Notes: generated from the letters alone by a model not told the origin. 64,000 bases of DNA from Symbiodinium natans (GCA_905221605.1 CAJNDS010000667.1:29987-93986), one strand, 5' to 3'. Positions 9,809 through 18,703 are shown, counted from the stretch's first letter. Numbers and translations: made by a program.

Positions 9809-9811
9809 TCA
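9809..9811 (-). promoter_or_regulatory. In-frame gag/pol UGA with CUC context (possible readthrough)
   Basis: Gag ends with TGA CTC. The same frame then continues open for five codons into the GTG codon at 9793 and through the whole of pol. The inner element has the same TGA CTC at 14560-14562 with pol in frame, although the bases beyond differ. UGA followed by CU is a known leaky context in other eukaryotic and viral systems. Readthrough here is inferred. Confidence 0.6.
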
Positions 9812-9914
9812 GGCGTCGGTCTGCTTCCCCGACTTCGCGAAATGCTCTTGCCAGTGCTTCCAGGTTGGGTGATCACCGAAACAACTCCGAACTTGGCAGC
9901 AGTGAACCATGCCA
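9809..9914 (-). pseudogene. C-terminal fragment of outer gag, downstream of the inner insertion
   Basis: The frame reads GMVHCCQVRSCFGDHPTWKH and ends in TGA at 9809-9811. It completes the Cys/His finger whose first half lies at 18704 and upstream. Across the insertion the bases are GGATCATG on one side and TGGCATGG on the other, and they join without loss or gain. Confidence 0.85.
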
Positions 9915-10157
9915 CTTGTACCCCGCAATCGCCTAATCTTCAAGATCCCCTGAACTAAACAACAAAAGGGGGTAGAATGGTGAGGGGAGAAGAGGTCATC
10001 ATATAGAAAATCTCTTCAATCAAATCCAATGCAATCGCACATGATGTTTTGGATCGCACAGCCTGCTGAAGCATTCCAATTCGAAACCACCATCTCCTAT
10101 GGAGAAAGTTGGTCGTCAAAGGGATGAGCCGAGAAGGACACTGCATGTCCGTCCCCC
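9915..10157 (-). repeat. Split direct repeat B2, inner YR element
   Basis: 243 bp, same sequence as 10559-10801. It is the 3' terminus of the element and starts CTTGTACCCC on the plus strand. Confidence 0.9.
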
Positions 10158-10194
10158 GCAGGCTGTTAAAACATTCTTGGGGTGGGGCGGGTGG
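10158..10194 (-). other. 37-bp spacer between A2 and B2 of the inner YR element
   Basis: A short GC-rich segment lies between the A2 and B2 copies and has no counterpart in B1. Its origin is unclear. Confidence 0.5.
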
Positions 10195-10558
10195 GACATC
10201 AAAACTAAAAGGCCTCCAAGGCCCTACCTAACTCCACCTTCCGTTTGCCCCAAAATGTTGCACGAACATCGACTGTACACATGTTTTATCAAAATTGCAA
10301 TCAATCATACCAATAGCTCTCCAAACTGAAATTTTCATGTGAAATCCGATCTCAAAACAACATGTTCGCATGCAGGCTGAAAGTGAACTGACATGACTGA
10401 AGAACTGAAAGCAGGCCACATGTGAATCCTCGATCCAAAACCCAAACTTGGGTGGCGACCAAGCTGAAGAGAATCCACCGCCACCCAACCTCACCCCTCC
10501 CCCCTCCCAGGCGAATAGGGGAACAAACTGTTTGGTCCGTTTCACTACCCAAACAAGG
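10195..10558 (-). repeat. Split direct repeat A2, inner YR element
   Basis: 364 bp, matching A1 at 18339-18702. It directly abuts B1 at 10559. Confidence 0.9.
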
Positions 10559-10801
10559 CTTGTACCCCGCAATCGCCTAATCTTCAAGATCCCCTGAACT
10601 AAACAACAAAAGGGGGTAGAATGGTGAGGGGAGAAGAGGTCATCATATAGAAAATCTCTTCAATCAAATCCAATGCAATCGCACATGATGTTTTGGATCG
10701 CACAGCCTGCTGAAGCATTCCAATTCGAAACCACCATCTCCTATGGAGAAAGTTGGTCGTCAAAGGGATGAGCCGAGAAGGACACTGCATGTCCGTCCCC
10801 C
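10559..10801 (-). repeat. Split direct repeat B1, inner YR element
   Basis: 243 bp, matching 9915-10157. It lies just downstream of the end of the RT/RNase H ORF. Confidence 0.9.
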
Positions 10802-10832
10802 ATTCGAAGACGAGGTTCATCCCTAGGTCACA

Positions 10833-12944
10833 TCACCCCCACACTGATTTCTCAAATCGAACGCTTCCTGACATGGGGCCCATTTGCGAATCAAGCTTGA
10901 TGGCGTTCAAGTCCGCCCTAAAATTGCAGAACTCAAGCAGAGGCATCAGCACTGAAAGATCCACTTCAGACCAACTTACTGACAGGCGCCGTCCAGCACT
11001 GAAAGCATCGAAGCAATGTTTGGTTATCTGATCAGCCTCCACATTCGCATCCCGAGGACGCCAGCTAAGATGACAACGGATGCCAAGGTGATCACAGCGA
11101 TCAACGTACTGCATGAGAATGAACATCAGGGGGACCTTGGTAGTTAAGAGTTTGATTGACAAAGCCTCCGTGGCCTTGTTGTCCGTGCCTCCTGAGAAAC
11201 AAGACCTCAGGACCCCAGGACCCCCAAGCAGCTCCCCAAAGTCTCTTCCCAGGAGGTGTAGGGCCACCAGTGAAGCCAACAGCTCCGCCGAAGTGCTCGC
11301 CCAGGCGCTCCCCTCCTCGTTGAACAACCAGGGAACGTCCTCCCTTCCGAGAATGATCTGAAACCAAGGAGCCGCGCTGGGCTCGCCACCCAAGTGCAAG
11401 AACCATCCACCAAGCACAACCGAGTTCTCATTACAAGCCGCGTCCGTCCTGAAAAGCTCGCCTAGGTCCTTTTCACCGACCCCGGCCGGATAGGTGCGAC
11501 AACCAGCCTTCAAGCGACTCGAAATGAACTTCAGGGTGCACCTCACCAGGTTGGGCAACGATAGCACAGCCCCTTTTGGCACCACAGCAAGCCATGCGTA
11601 GCCAGGAGCCAAGAAAGGTCGGATCCAGATCAATATCTTTGACATAAAGCCCAGTCTACCATGCAGCTCGTGGTATCGGCGGACATCCACAAGCCAGTTG
11701 GCCTTTTCCAATCCATCAATGCAATCACTGATCCATCGACATCGCTTCTCCGAAATCCCGATGTGGAACCTGGTGTAGTCGATCCAGTATCCCACCCAAT
11801 CCACGTGCAGGCCGCCTCTCCACTTATGATCAGAGAAAGGAGTGCCTTGCATGCTTAGCAGAGCCAGCATCATCCAGATGTTTATCCAGCGCTCCCGTCC
11901 TCCACTGACAACGTGGAGGTCGTCGGCATAAATGAGCATAAAGATGAAGGTATCCAGCAGAACGCGGAAGGCCAGCCTCCCTACGAGACCAATCAGCCGA
12001 GAGAACCAATAGGCTGCAGAGGCCACGCCAAAGGTTCCGGTCCGGTTTAACCAGACCACCGAGGAATCGGCCCTTGTCTTGCACCCCAGTACCCCCCAAT
12101 GCTCTGGGTGGTGGAGGAACCTTCGGTGGGCCTTCGAAACGTCCCCGACGATGCCGAAGAACACCCTCTCCTCTGACGTGGCACCAAGCCTTTGCAAAGA
12201 AGCGACCTCTCGAGCACCGGGAGATTCCAGGCGGTCCCTCATGATCACATCGTTGTTGACTTGGACCCCATGGGTCCCATCATGAACCACACGGAAATCG
12301 TTGTCGGGTTTTGGAATAACCGCCTGAGCCGCCACCCTCAACGCATCCCCAGGGTAGCGCCGCCTCGCCTCCGACATGGAAAGCGGGAACATGCGCCCGG
12401 CCAACTCCTCCTTCTCGAAGGCGGCCTGAAGAGCCTTTTCGACTCCCGGACCGTCTCTGTAGTTCCTCATCTCGGGCTCCCACTCTGACTCATCATATTT
12501 CTGGTCTTTCATTCTTCGTCGATAAACCTGCGGCGTAGGTCCGATAGGCTCCAAATGCCCCACCTCTACTCCATTGCAGAAACAATACTTGCCCTCCTCA
12601 AGAATCCGAAAATCAGGATCCTCCAGAATCTGAAGAGTTTGTGCAATGGCCCTAAGGTAGAACGGTTGGTTCGGAATCATCTCCCGCGCGCGAACAGGAT
12701 CCGGCAGCATTTGGAACCAATCCTCTCGCAGCGACTCCAATCCCTTCGGATCGAAGAGGGGGCCGGTCCACTTTCCCGTGGCCAGCTTGAAGGTAGCCCT
12801 AGCTAGGTCTGGAAAAGAATCCACCACAAACCTCCGCACCCGGGACCTCAGTCTCTCCGCAAAAGCATGAGCACTGTCCGAAAGCCTCATTCTCGGGCCG
12901 CCATCTCCCTGGTGAGCACCTGCCAAACCCATCCACAAACTCAT
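10833..12944 (-). CDS. Inner YR-element pol, part 2: RT and RNase H
   Basis: This 703-codon frame is read in the +1 frame relative to the upstream methyltransferase ORF and overlaps it by 146 bp. It holds a fingers/palm RT with FRVVHDGTHGV and GDVSKAHRRF (the motif A region), and YADDLHV with Tyr339. An RNase H follows with FRTDAAC, STSAELLAS, GGTDNKATE and NVEADQITK. Homology to the outer pol resumes around RMRLSDSAHAF (about 12890), so the first 15-20 residues of the open frame are probably not translated from here. Either an indel mutation or a +1 frameshift connects it to the upstream domain. The role is copying of element RNA into DNA. Confidence 0.85.
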   Translation of the reverse strand: MSLWMGLAGAHQGDGGPRMRLSDSAHAFAERLRSRVRRFVVDSFPDLARATFKLATGKWTGPLFDPKGLESLREDWFQMLPDPVRAREMIPNQPFYLRAIAQTLQILEDPDFRILEEGKYCFCNGVEVGHLEPIGPTPQVYRRRMKDQKYDESEWEPEMRNYRDGPGVEKALQAAFEKEELAGRMFPLSMSEARRRYPGDALRVAAQAVIPKPDNDFRVVHDGTHGVQVNNDVIMRDRLESPGAREVASLQRLGATSEERVFFGIVGDVSKAHRRFLHHPEHWGVLGCKTRADSSVVWLNRTGTFGVASAAYWFSRLIGLVGRLAFRVLLDTFIFMLIYADDLHVVSGGRERWINIWMMLALLSMQGTPFSDHKWRGGLHVDWVGYWIDYTRFHIGISEKRCRWISDCIDGLEKANWLVDVRRYHELHGRLGFMSKILIWIRPFLAPGYAWLAVVPKGAVLSLPNLVRCTLKFISSRLKAGCRTYPAGVGEKDLGELFRTDAACNENSVVLGGWFLHLGGEPSAAPWFQIILGREDVPWLFNEEGSAWASTSAELLASLVALHLLGRDFGELLGGPGVLRSCFSGGTDNKATEALSIKLLTTKVPLMFILMQYVDRCDHLGIRCHLSWRPRDANVEADQITKHCFDAFSAGRRLSVSWSEVDLSVLMPLLEFCNFRADLNAIKLDSQMGPMSGSVRFEKSVWG

Positions 12945-14517
12945 CCTTCAATCCAGCAAACTCACCAACCATCGGAGGCCCCTCGCAACCAGACTGCAGC
13001 TCACTGTAGGGGATATCCTCCACGGTGGTTTTGCTTAATGCACCACCTTTGCCCAGGGTCTCCTCTCCGGTGGTTTTGCTTAAAGCACCACCTTTGCCCA
13101 GGGTCTCGACCACTGCGTCCTCCGTCAAGCACTCCGGGCCCCTCTTTCGAAGTCCCGGGACCTCAAATCCCATATCTACCAGCTTCTTCCGATCCCCATC
13201 GGCCAGGAGACCATCCTGGGAAATCGAATAGGCCGCAAGCACCAGTCGCGTCCCTCCATCCATGAAGGAGGAACATGCCAGGAGAAGGTTGTCGTAACTC
13301 CCGTTCGTCGTGTCTTTGTGAAGGGGTTGACCAATGTCTCGAAAGAACGCCATCGAAGTGAAAGGCCTGCCAGTAAAGTTCGTAGTGATCAGTTTAGCCA
13401 AGAGCTCCGAGCTCAAAGGAAAAGAAGCCATATTGCGCCTCAATCCAGCCTTGCCATGATGACAGTAGGCCCCAGTTGTGAAAGATCTCTGACCCTTAAT
13501 CACCACCGAGGATTCTCTAACCCTGTCTTCATCCGGCAGCAACTCAGACAATCTCAGGAGCTGAGATTCATAGGCCTGACCAGCCGACAACATATTTGCT
13601 GCCAGACCCTCTGCCCCTTCACCCCCCAATTGCTGTGAAGAGAGCAACACAGGATCAAAACGAAAGATGATTCCAGCCCCCGATGTGTCAACCTGGGGGA
13701 TTGCAGCTGGCCTCCCCCCATCGAAGACGGAGAAGGCCCACTCGGAAATCTGTGCACACAGAGCAGCAGGATAAGCAGCAGCAGGCGTGGCCTTCCAGGC
13801 CCCAGCCGAAAGCTTGCCCAGCAGGGAACCATGGTCCTTATGCCCACAAAATCTCGGAAGAGGCCCCAAGTAACGCTCCTCAGAGTTGAATCGTGGTGGC
13901 CCCACGAAAGGCATCTGCCGACAGGCGGTAATGGAAGTCAAAAAGCGCGTGGGTTTCGGTGATGTAGCATGAAACCGACATTGGTAAATTGCAAAGGTAA
14001 AAACTCGTTCGTGGCTCATCAATCGCTGTGCCTCGGGCAACTGCCAGATTGACGCCGGCACATGTCCGCCCTTTGTCCGTCCCAAGTCCTCTGGATGTTC
14101 CAGCAGGAAATCAGCGCGGACCTCCAGAGCAGCCTCACAGATCCTGAAAGAGAAATGTACAAACTGGTTCCCTTGGTCGGCTTGCATTTGCAATTTGTTG
14201 GAGAGCCAAGGAAAACCTAAGGGGTAGAGACGGGAACGCAAAGGTTTTGGGCCCGGCTGTACGAAACGAACCCTGGAAAAAGTACTGCAGGGAGGCGTCA
14301 CCAAGATCACATCCCACTGATTGGATCGAACCTCAGCCAAGCATCGCGTTGCGACCTCATCATCAAGCAGATCCATCGTCGGATCTCGACATATGTCGAG
14401 CTCAGATAGCACCAAAGAAACCGAATGTTTTTCACAAAGGCCCTGCAAATAATGCCGCACATCAGCTTTCCTGGGTTGCCCAGCAAACAGATACAGCACG
14501 CGCAGAACCGGTCGCAA
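12799..14517 (-). CDS. Inner YR-element pol, part 1: methyltransferase-like and dioxygenase-like domains
   Basis: 572-codon frame in the same frame as gag, separated from it by one TGA and 14 sense codons, with no ATG at its start. The methyltransferase-like domain has VLYLFAG at 7-13, TPPCSTFSR at 74-82 and LEHPED at 139-144; the Pro-Cys motif matches C5-methyltransferase motif IV. A dioxygenase-like part has HKD at 400-402. Compared with the outer copy, about 60 residues carrying the distal His are missing in frame, while a TRLVLAAYS stretch matching the Arg region remains. A 45-bp tandem duplication (13024-13113) repeats TLGKGGALSKTT. The dioxygenase is probably inactive here. Confidence 0.75.
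   Translation of the reverse strand: MRPVLRVLYLFAGQPRKADVRHYLQGLCEKHSVSLVLSELDICRDPTMDLLDDEVATRCLAEVRSNQWDVILVTPPCSTFSRVRFVQPGPKPLRSRLYPLGFPWLSNKLQMQADQGNQFVHFSFRICEAALEVRADFLLEHPEDLGRTKGGHVPASIWQLPEAQRLMSHERVFTFAIYQCRFHATSPKPTRFLTSITACRQMPFVGPPRFNSEERYLGPLPRFCGHKDHGSLLGKLSAGAWKATPAAAYPAALCAQISEWAFSVFDGGRPAAIPQVDTSGAGIIFRFDPVLLSSQQLGGEGAEGLAANMLSAGQAYESQLLRLSELLPDEDRVRESSVVIKGQRSFTTGAYCHHGKAGLRRNMASFPLSSELLAKLITTNFTGRPFTSMAFFRDIGQPLHKDTTNGSYDNLLLACSSFMDGGTRLVLAAYSISQDGLLADGDRKKLVDMGFEVPGLRKRGPECLTEDAVVETLGKGGALSKTTGEETLGKGGALSKTTVEDIPYSELQSGCEGPPMVGEFAGLKDEFVDGFGRCSPGRWRPENEAFGQCSCFCGETEVPGAEVCGGFFSRPS
13024..13113. repeat. 45-bp in-frame tandem duplication in inner pol
   Basis: Two nearly identical 45-bp units start at 13024 and 13069. 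They encode two adjacent copies of a 15-residue block containing LGKGGALSKTT in the linker after the dioxygenase-like region. Confidence 0.8.
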
Positions 14518-14559
14518 ACCATCGGTCGAATGCGAAGCCCTGGCGGGCTCGCCCCCGAG

Positions 14560-14562
14560 TCA
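14560..14562 (-). promoter_or_regulatory. In-frame gag/pol UGA with CUC context, inner element
   Basis: The gag stop is TGA CTC, followed by a GC-rich stretch (GGGGGCGAGCCCGCC) able to pair locally. The frame then continues open into the methyltransferase-like domain. It corresponds to the TGA CTC at 9809-9811 in the outer element. Confidence 0.6.
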
Positions 14563-15840
14563 GCTGCCGCCCTGAGCACCATGTTGGAAGGCGGGATGGT
14601 TGCCCTGGCAACCCTTGATTCGGCACGCATGCACTCGCTTGCATCCCTTGTTCTGGCAGCCCCGCTTGATGTTGAAAGCATAGCACAACTCCCGGCCATC
14701 AGGTGTCTTTGAAACCAGATCAAACCAGCTGTCGCCCACCTTGATCCGTCCATCTGTCTTGGAACCTGTCTTGCCGGAGCCCTTGCCGCGTCCCTTGTCA
14801 CCTTTCTCCCCTTTGCGAGACCACTTCAAAGGAGGCAACTGAGCTTGCTCATCGTGGCCGGAACGCCTCGCAAGAGCCACTTGCGATGTAAAATGAAGTT
14901 CCTTGAGTTCAGTGTTGCGGGTTGCCTCGTGCAACGTGGTGGCTAAGGAGGATCCGGTTTTGTGGGCTTCCTTGATGGCCCATTTCCTCATCTCATATTC
15001 GTACTGCAGGAGCACACCCCAGGGAACGGGCAGAGTATGACGGTCCTGGCCTGCCATGGAACTCGAGGGCATAGCAGAAGACACCTGCAGCGTGTAGCAA
15101 CGGTCACCCAGCAGGTACTCCAAATACCGGTCAAAGTGGCTCAGCTCCAATTCCTGAAGGTAAGCCCGACCCCGGCACTTGGCAGACAACATGACCCAAG
15201 TGGATGCTTCCAAGCGAATCTTTGCACGAAGATCCTCGGTGCCTTGAGGGAGTTTTCCCTTGGGCTTCTGACGGGTGACTCGGAGCCGACCTTGGTTATC
15301 CAACACCGTCTGCAGTTGCAACGAGTTCGCCTCCTTGCGGGAGATGACCTCATCCAAGTAGGAAGCAGTTGGCTCGCCATTTTCAATCTGCTCAAGCTTA
15401 TGTGCCAAGTACTCCGCAGCGGGTTCCTCGGCCTCAGTGACGGCATATCCGCGTACAGTCTCCAAAGCCAAACGCATCGCGGCCCGATCTGAGGCCGCCA
15501 GGGGCTTCTGCATGCCCAAAACCTTGGCTTCGGCTTTGAGTTTGGCCTCCTCCTCACGGAGGAGGCGGGCAGCTTCCCAACTCGTCACCAAACAAGCGAT
15601 CCTTGCCCGATCAGCCGCAGTGTCCGGCCGGATCCCAAAATCGGCCGAGATAGCTGTGCGCACCGCGGCGCGATCATCTGCAAAAACCGCAAAAGTACGG
15701 ACATTCTTGTAGTGTTGTGCCACCGAATACTGCAAAGCTAAATCCACGCCATGCTCCTCCAGAAGATAAAGGAAATCGGAGTCCACATTGACTCGAAGAT
15801 ACTCCCTCTGTTGCTCCGGAGTGGGTGCAGCAGCCGCCAT
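14560..15840 (-). CDS. Inner YR-element gag with C-terminal Cys/His finger
   Basis: 426 residues starting at a genuine ATG (15838-15840). The N-terminal two thirds is alpha-helical in character and aligns along its length with the outer gag (for example LALQY, EAKVLG, ENGE and YEYELRK/YEYEMRK positions). A basic Lys/Gly-rich linker follows (about residues 340-375). The C-terminus has CYAFNIKRGC and further Cys/His residues, compatible with a CCCH-type RNA-binding finger. The likely role is packaging of element RNA. It ends in the TGA CTC shared with the outer element, and pol follows in frame. Confidence 0.75.
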   Translation of the reverse strand: MAAAAPTPEQQREYLRVNVDSDFLYLLEEHGVDLALQYSVAQHYKNVRTFAVFADDRAAVRTAISADFGIRPDTAADRARIACLVTSWEAARLLREEEAKLKAEAKVLGMQKPLAASDRAAMRLALETVRGYAVTEAEEPAAEYLAHKLEQIENGEPTASYLDEVISRKEANSLQLQTVLDNQGRLRVTRQKPKGKLPQGTEDLRAKIRLEASTWVMLSAKCRGRAYLQELELSHFDRYLEYLLGDRCYTLQVSSAMPSSSMAGQDRHTLPVPWGVLLQYEYEMRKWAIKEAHKTGSSLATTLHEATRNTELKELHFTSQVALARRSGHDEQAQLPPLKWSRKGEKGDKGRGKGSGKTGSKTDGRIKVGDSWFDLVSKTPDGRELCYAFNIKRGCQNKGCKRVHACRIKGCQGNHPAFQHGAQGGS

Positions 15841-16271
15841 GATACGTGATCAAGATCAAATTAAGTTCAAAGGCACAAAACCTAAAAGAAACGAATCAAA
15901 ACTTATCGCCTGACAGGTGAGAACTCCCGCAACCTCTGACAAGCTGAAAAGATGAGAGAATTCCTGACACTGACAACGGACATTTGAGCCTGCATCCACA
16001 GGCACCCGGCTGTCTGAAAGGCATCTGATAGCCGCCCAAACGGTTCAAGCTGACATTCTGACATGGAGAAACTGACAGGGCACATGCAGACCGCTGAAAG
16101 CCCATAAACTGAAAGAGCATGGAGCGTGACTCCCAAACCCCCAAATCCACAAATCCACCAGAACAACAGCTGAAAACCCGGAGTTTTCAGATGCAAGTCG
16201 GATCGCTTGCACAGAAGTCAATCCCAGTCCGCCTCCATGGGCTGAGATCACAGCTAAGCCACACGTCAACT
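15841..16271 (-). other. Inter-ORF spacer between recombinase and gag, inner element
   Basis: 431 bp between the recombinase stop and the gag ATG. Only short ORFs without motifs are present. It may carry an internal promoter or a trans-splice acceptor for gag, but no signal can be identified. Confidence 0.4.
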
Positions 16272-18272
16272 CTACTCATCATCCGGAGGATCCTCAATCT
16301 CCGTGGAAGACGAATCTCCCGAGCTAGAAGACAAAGTATCAGCCCCCTGATCCCGATAGCAGAGCTTGCAAAAGCTATCCGCAACGCTCGGTGTGACCTC
16401 CCAGATGTCCTCAACCTGGAAACATGAGCTGGGGCATACCCAACATCCATCACGAATGTGCAGTCGACGATGTCGTGAGTGTCGGCTGACGCTGGCCCAA
16501 AAGGGAGATGGTTTTGATCCCACATCCGGATTCTCCACTGCAGTGACTGGGGGTTCTGGCACCAAACCAAAAGCCGAGTTATCCAGTAGAGGCCAGCGTT
16601 GATTCAGCACGGTGTGTCCATTGACCGAACGAAGGATCTTGAAAGGTCTGATCAAAGGATCGGGGTCCTCGCCACGACCCCTCAACCAAGCGGCCAGCTG
16701 ATCAAAAAGCTCATCCTCATCGTACCCCGGCGCACCGCCAGACAAATGGTCGCAAACCAAACGCTGCACATCGTGAACAATCTGCCGGCAGGTGTGAATG
16801 TAATCAGCGCTCTGCTGCAGGCCCACGTGCCATCGACCAAGGTAGTCCCGACGCTCCTTCGGCTCCCCAAATGTGGCCGCCAAAGTGGGAAGGACGTGTC
16901 TCATGCTATGACCAGTCCAAAATAAATAACAGGCGCTCGGGACCAGCGTCGTACCACTGTTTTGCCACGTCTGATCCGTAACCTTGATCCGTCGGGGGAC
17001 TTTTAGAAGAGACCAAACCGTCCGCAGGTATCCTGATATGATCTCGGGCCGAGCAAACTTGAGGACGGGTTCCTCCAAATCCGGACTGGCCTGCCAAACC
17101 AAATACGTCCGGGTTCTGTAACCAAAAGAAAACCAGAGTTTCAAACCCACATCCAACCAATCCTGGCCCGAGAGGTTGGCGTCTCGACGTATGAAGAAAG
17201 GAACCTCAGCCACCTTCTTGTCGTGACCAGTGGTCTTTGTATGTGTCAAGACACCCTTCAGCCCCGATGCATAGAGAAACAATCTGTTCACATCGATGCC
17301 CTGCAAGTCTGAGACCCTCATGCATGCCCAAACGCAGATCAAACACGCCCAGGCCAAGCAGCGTCCATATGTCGGGTTTTCCTGCGCACAAACGAAGATC
17401 TCCAAAGCAACGAGCATCGAGACTGTCAGAGGTGGAGCCTGCTTATGTGAAGTTCTGCCTTCCTTCAGATCTGCCATATAACTCTTGGAGGCCGAAACGA
17501 CCAATCGATCCTTCGAAAGTTGTGCAGGGGTAGGGACCTGACCAGCATCCTCCAGGACAGATAATGCAGCCATGAACTCATCGATGCAAGTCTTGGTCCC
17601 TACCTCCTGCTCCAAGAAGACCAAATAGTCCAAAACATCCCCAGCAATTTTCGGGAAAACGACGTTCTTAACATTCTGAAACCATTGTCGCGCCTTCTTC
17701 CAGCACCTGGCTCGATTCCTCAGAGTTTTGGAACGCCTAACACCCAAGGCACGGAACGCAAAATTTGCCCGCTGTTCTTCGGTGTCTGCTGGCACATCGC
17801 AAATTGGCAGCTTTGCTTCCAGCATGATTTGTACCAGAACCATGCCCCAAAACTTCTTTGCCACCTTCTCAGCTTCTGCCGGAGACCCAGTATTTCCAGA
17901 CAACCAACGAATCTGTGATCTGCTGACCTTCTTCTGCAGCTCAATCGAACCACTCACTTGTTGCGAATATACGTCTGAAGCAGCAGGAGTATCACGGACG
18001 AAAGCTTCCACTTTCCGCGCCTTGCTCAAAATCTTTAGTTGCAGCCGTTTCAACATATCTGTCTGGCCTGAAATCCATGTCCAAAGGAGTTCACCCTCTC
18101 GTTCCAGGTCCGATTGATCCAGGCCCTCTGTCGCCTGTCCAATCAGAATTGCACAGTCATCCGCATCATCGACTGCACAAGCCACATGCCAGGGGGTTGC
18201 ATAAAATTTTCTAATCAGTGGGACACAGCTGCAGCCACTCTCCTGTAAAGAAGACCACAATCGGTCCTCCAT
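16272..18272 (-). CDS. Tyrosine recombinase of the inner YR element
   Basis: About 666 residues from the first ATG at 18272. The catalytic set of a tyrosine recombinase is visible: Arg319 in CMRVSDLQG, the His-x-x-Arg pair His455/Arg458 in TGHSMRHVL, Trp near 480 in LGRWH, and the nucleophile Tyr491 in ADYIHT. A Cys-rich C-terminal tail (CWVCPSS, CKLCYRD) could bind zinc, and the end is acidic. The expected role is recombining the circular DNA copy into the target, matching the absence of target duplication. It is the first gene of the element, unlike typical Ngaro order where the recombinase is last. Confidence 0.85.
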   Translation of the reverse strand: MEDRLWSSLQESGCSCVPLIRKFYATPWHVACAVDDADDCAILIGQATEGLDQSDLEREGELLWTWISGQTDMLKRLQLKILSKARKVEAFVRDTPAASDVYSQQVSGSIELQKKVSRSQIRWLSGNTGSPAEAEKVAKKFWGMVLVQIMLEAKLPICDVPADTEEQRANFAFRALGVRRSKTLRNRARCWKKARQWFQNVKNVVFPKIAGDVLDYLVFLEQEVGTKTCIDEFMAALSVLEDAGQVPTPAQLSKDRLVVSASKSYMADLKEGRTSHKQAPPLTVSMLVALEIFVCAQENPTYGRCLAWACLICVWACMRVSDLQGIDVNRLFLYASGLKGVLTHTKTTGHDKKVAEVPFFIRRDANLSGQDWLDVGLKLWFSFGYRTRTYLVWQASPDLEEPVLKFARPEIISGYLRTVWSLLKVPRRIKVTDQTWQNSGTTLVPSACYLFWTGHSMRHVLPTLAATFGEPKERRDYLGRWHVGLQQSADYIHTCRQIVHDVQRLVCDHLSGGAPGYDEDELFDQLAAWLRGRGEDPDPLIRPFKILRSVNGHTVLNQRWPLLDNSAFGLVPEPPVTAVENPDVGSKPSPFWASVSRHSRHRRLHIRDGCWVCPSSCFQVEDIWEVTPSVADSFCKLCYRDQGADTLSSSSGDSSSTEIEDPPDDE

Positions 18273-18338
18273 CCTGATCAAACAAACCCATCTTATGAAA
18301 CCATTGCGCGAAGATGTCCCTCCAAGGGACGCCCCCCT

Positions 18339-18702
18339 GACATCAAAACTAAAAGGCCTCCAAGGCCCTACCTAACTCCACCTTCCGTTTGCCCCAAAAT
18401 GTTGCACGAACATCGACTGTACACATGTTTTATCAAAATTGCAATCAATCATACCAATAGCTCTCCAAACTGAAATTTTCATGTGAAATCCGATCTCAAA
18501 ACAACATGTTCGCATGCAGGCTGAAAGTGAACTGACATGACTGAAGAACTGAAAGCAGGCCACATGTGAATCCTCGATCCAAAACCCAAACTTGGGTGGC
18601 GACCAAGCTGAAGAGAATCCACCGCCACCCAACCTCACCCCTCCCCCCTCCCAGGCGAATAGGGGAACAAACTGTTTGGTCCGTTTCACTACCCAAACAA
18701 GG
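18339..18702 (-). repeat. Split direct repeat A1, inner YR element (5' terminus)
   Basis: 364 bp, reading the same as A2 at 10195-10558. It precedes the recombinase gene and probably holds the promoter and RNA start. Its outer edge at 18702 abuts the interrupted outer gag. Confidence 0.9.
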
Positions 18703-18703
18703 C

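Larger units (their letters stand above)
9915..18702 (-). mobile_element. Inner YR retroelement, complete, with split direct repeats
   Basis: This 8,788-bp element lies inside the gag zinc finger of the outer element. In transcription order it has A1 (18702-18339), tyrosine recombinase, gag, pol, B1 (10801-10559), A2 (10558-10195) and B2 (10157-9915). A1/A2 and B1/B2 read as identical, so insertion was recent. No target-site duplication is present and the outer gag frame is unaffected by removing it. These are hallmarks of PAT/Ngaro-type YR retroelements, which integrate a circular intermediate by site-specific recombination. The B1/A2 junction reads ACAAG-CCTTGT and should equal the circle junction. 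Confidence 0.9.

Noticed and set aside
18372-18702. C-terminal 110 residues of the outer gag open frame
   Set aside because: This is the A1 repeat of the inner element read through by chance; the same peptide appears from A2 at 10228-10587.
9915-18702. LTR retrotransposon interpretation of the repeated ends
   Set aside because: Repeat order is A...B-A-B, not two terminal copies; no integrase and no target duplication, but a tyrosine recombinase is present.
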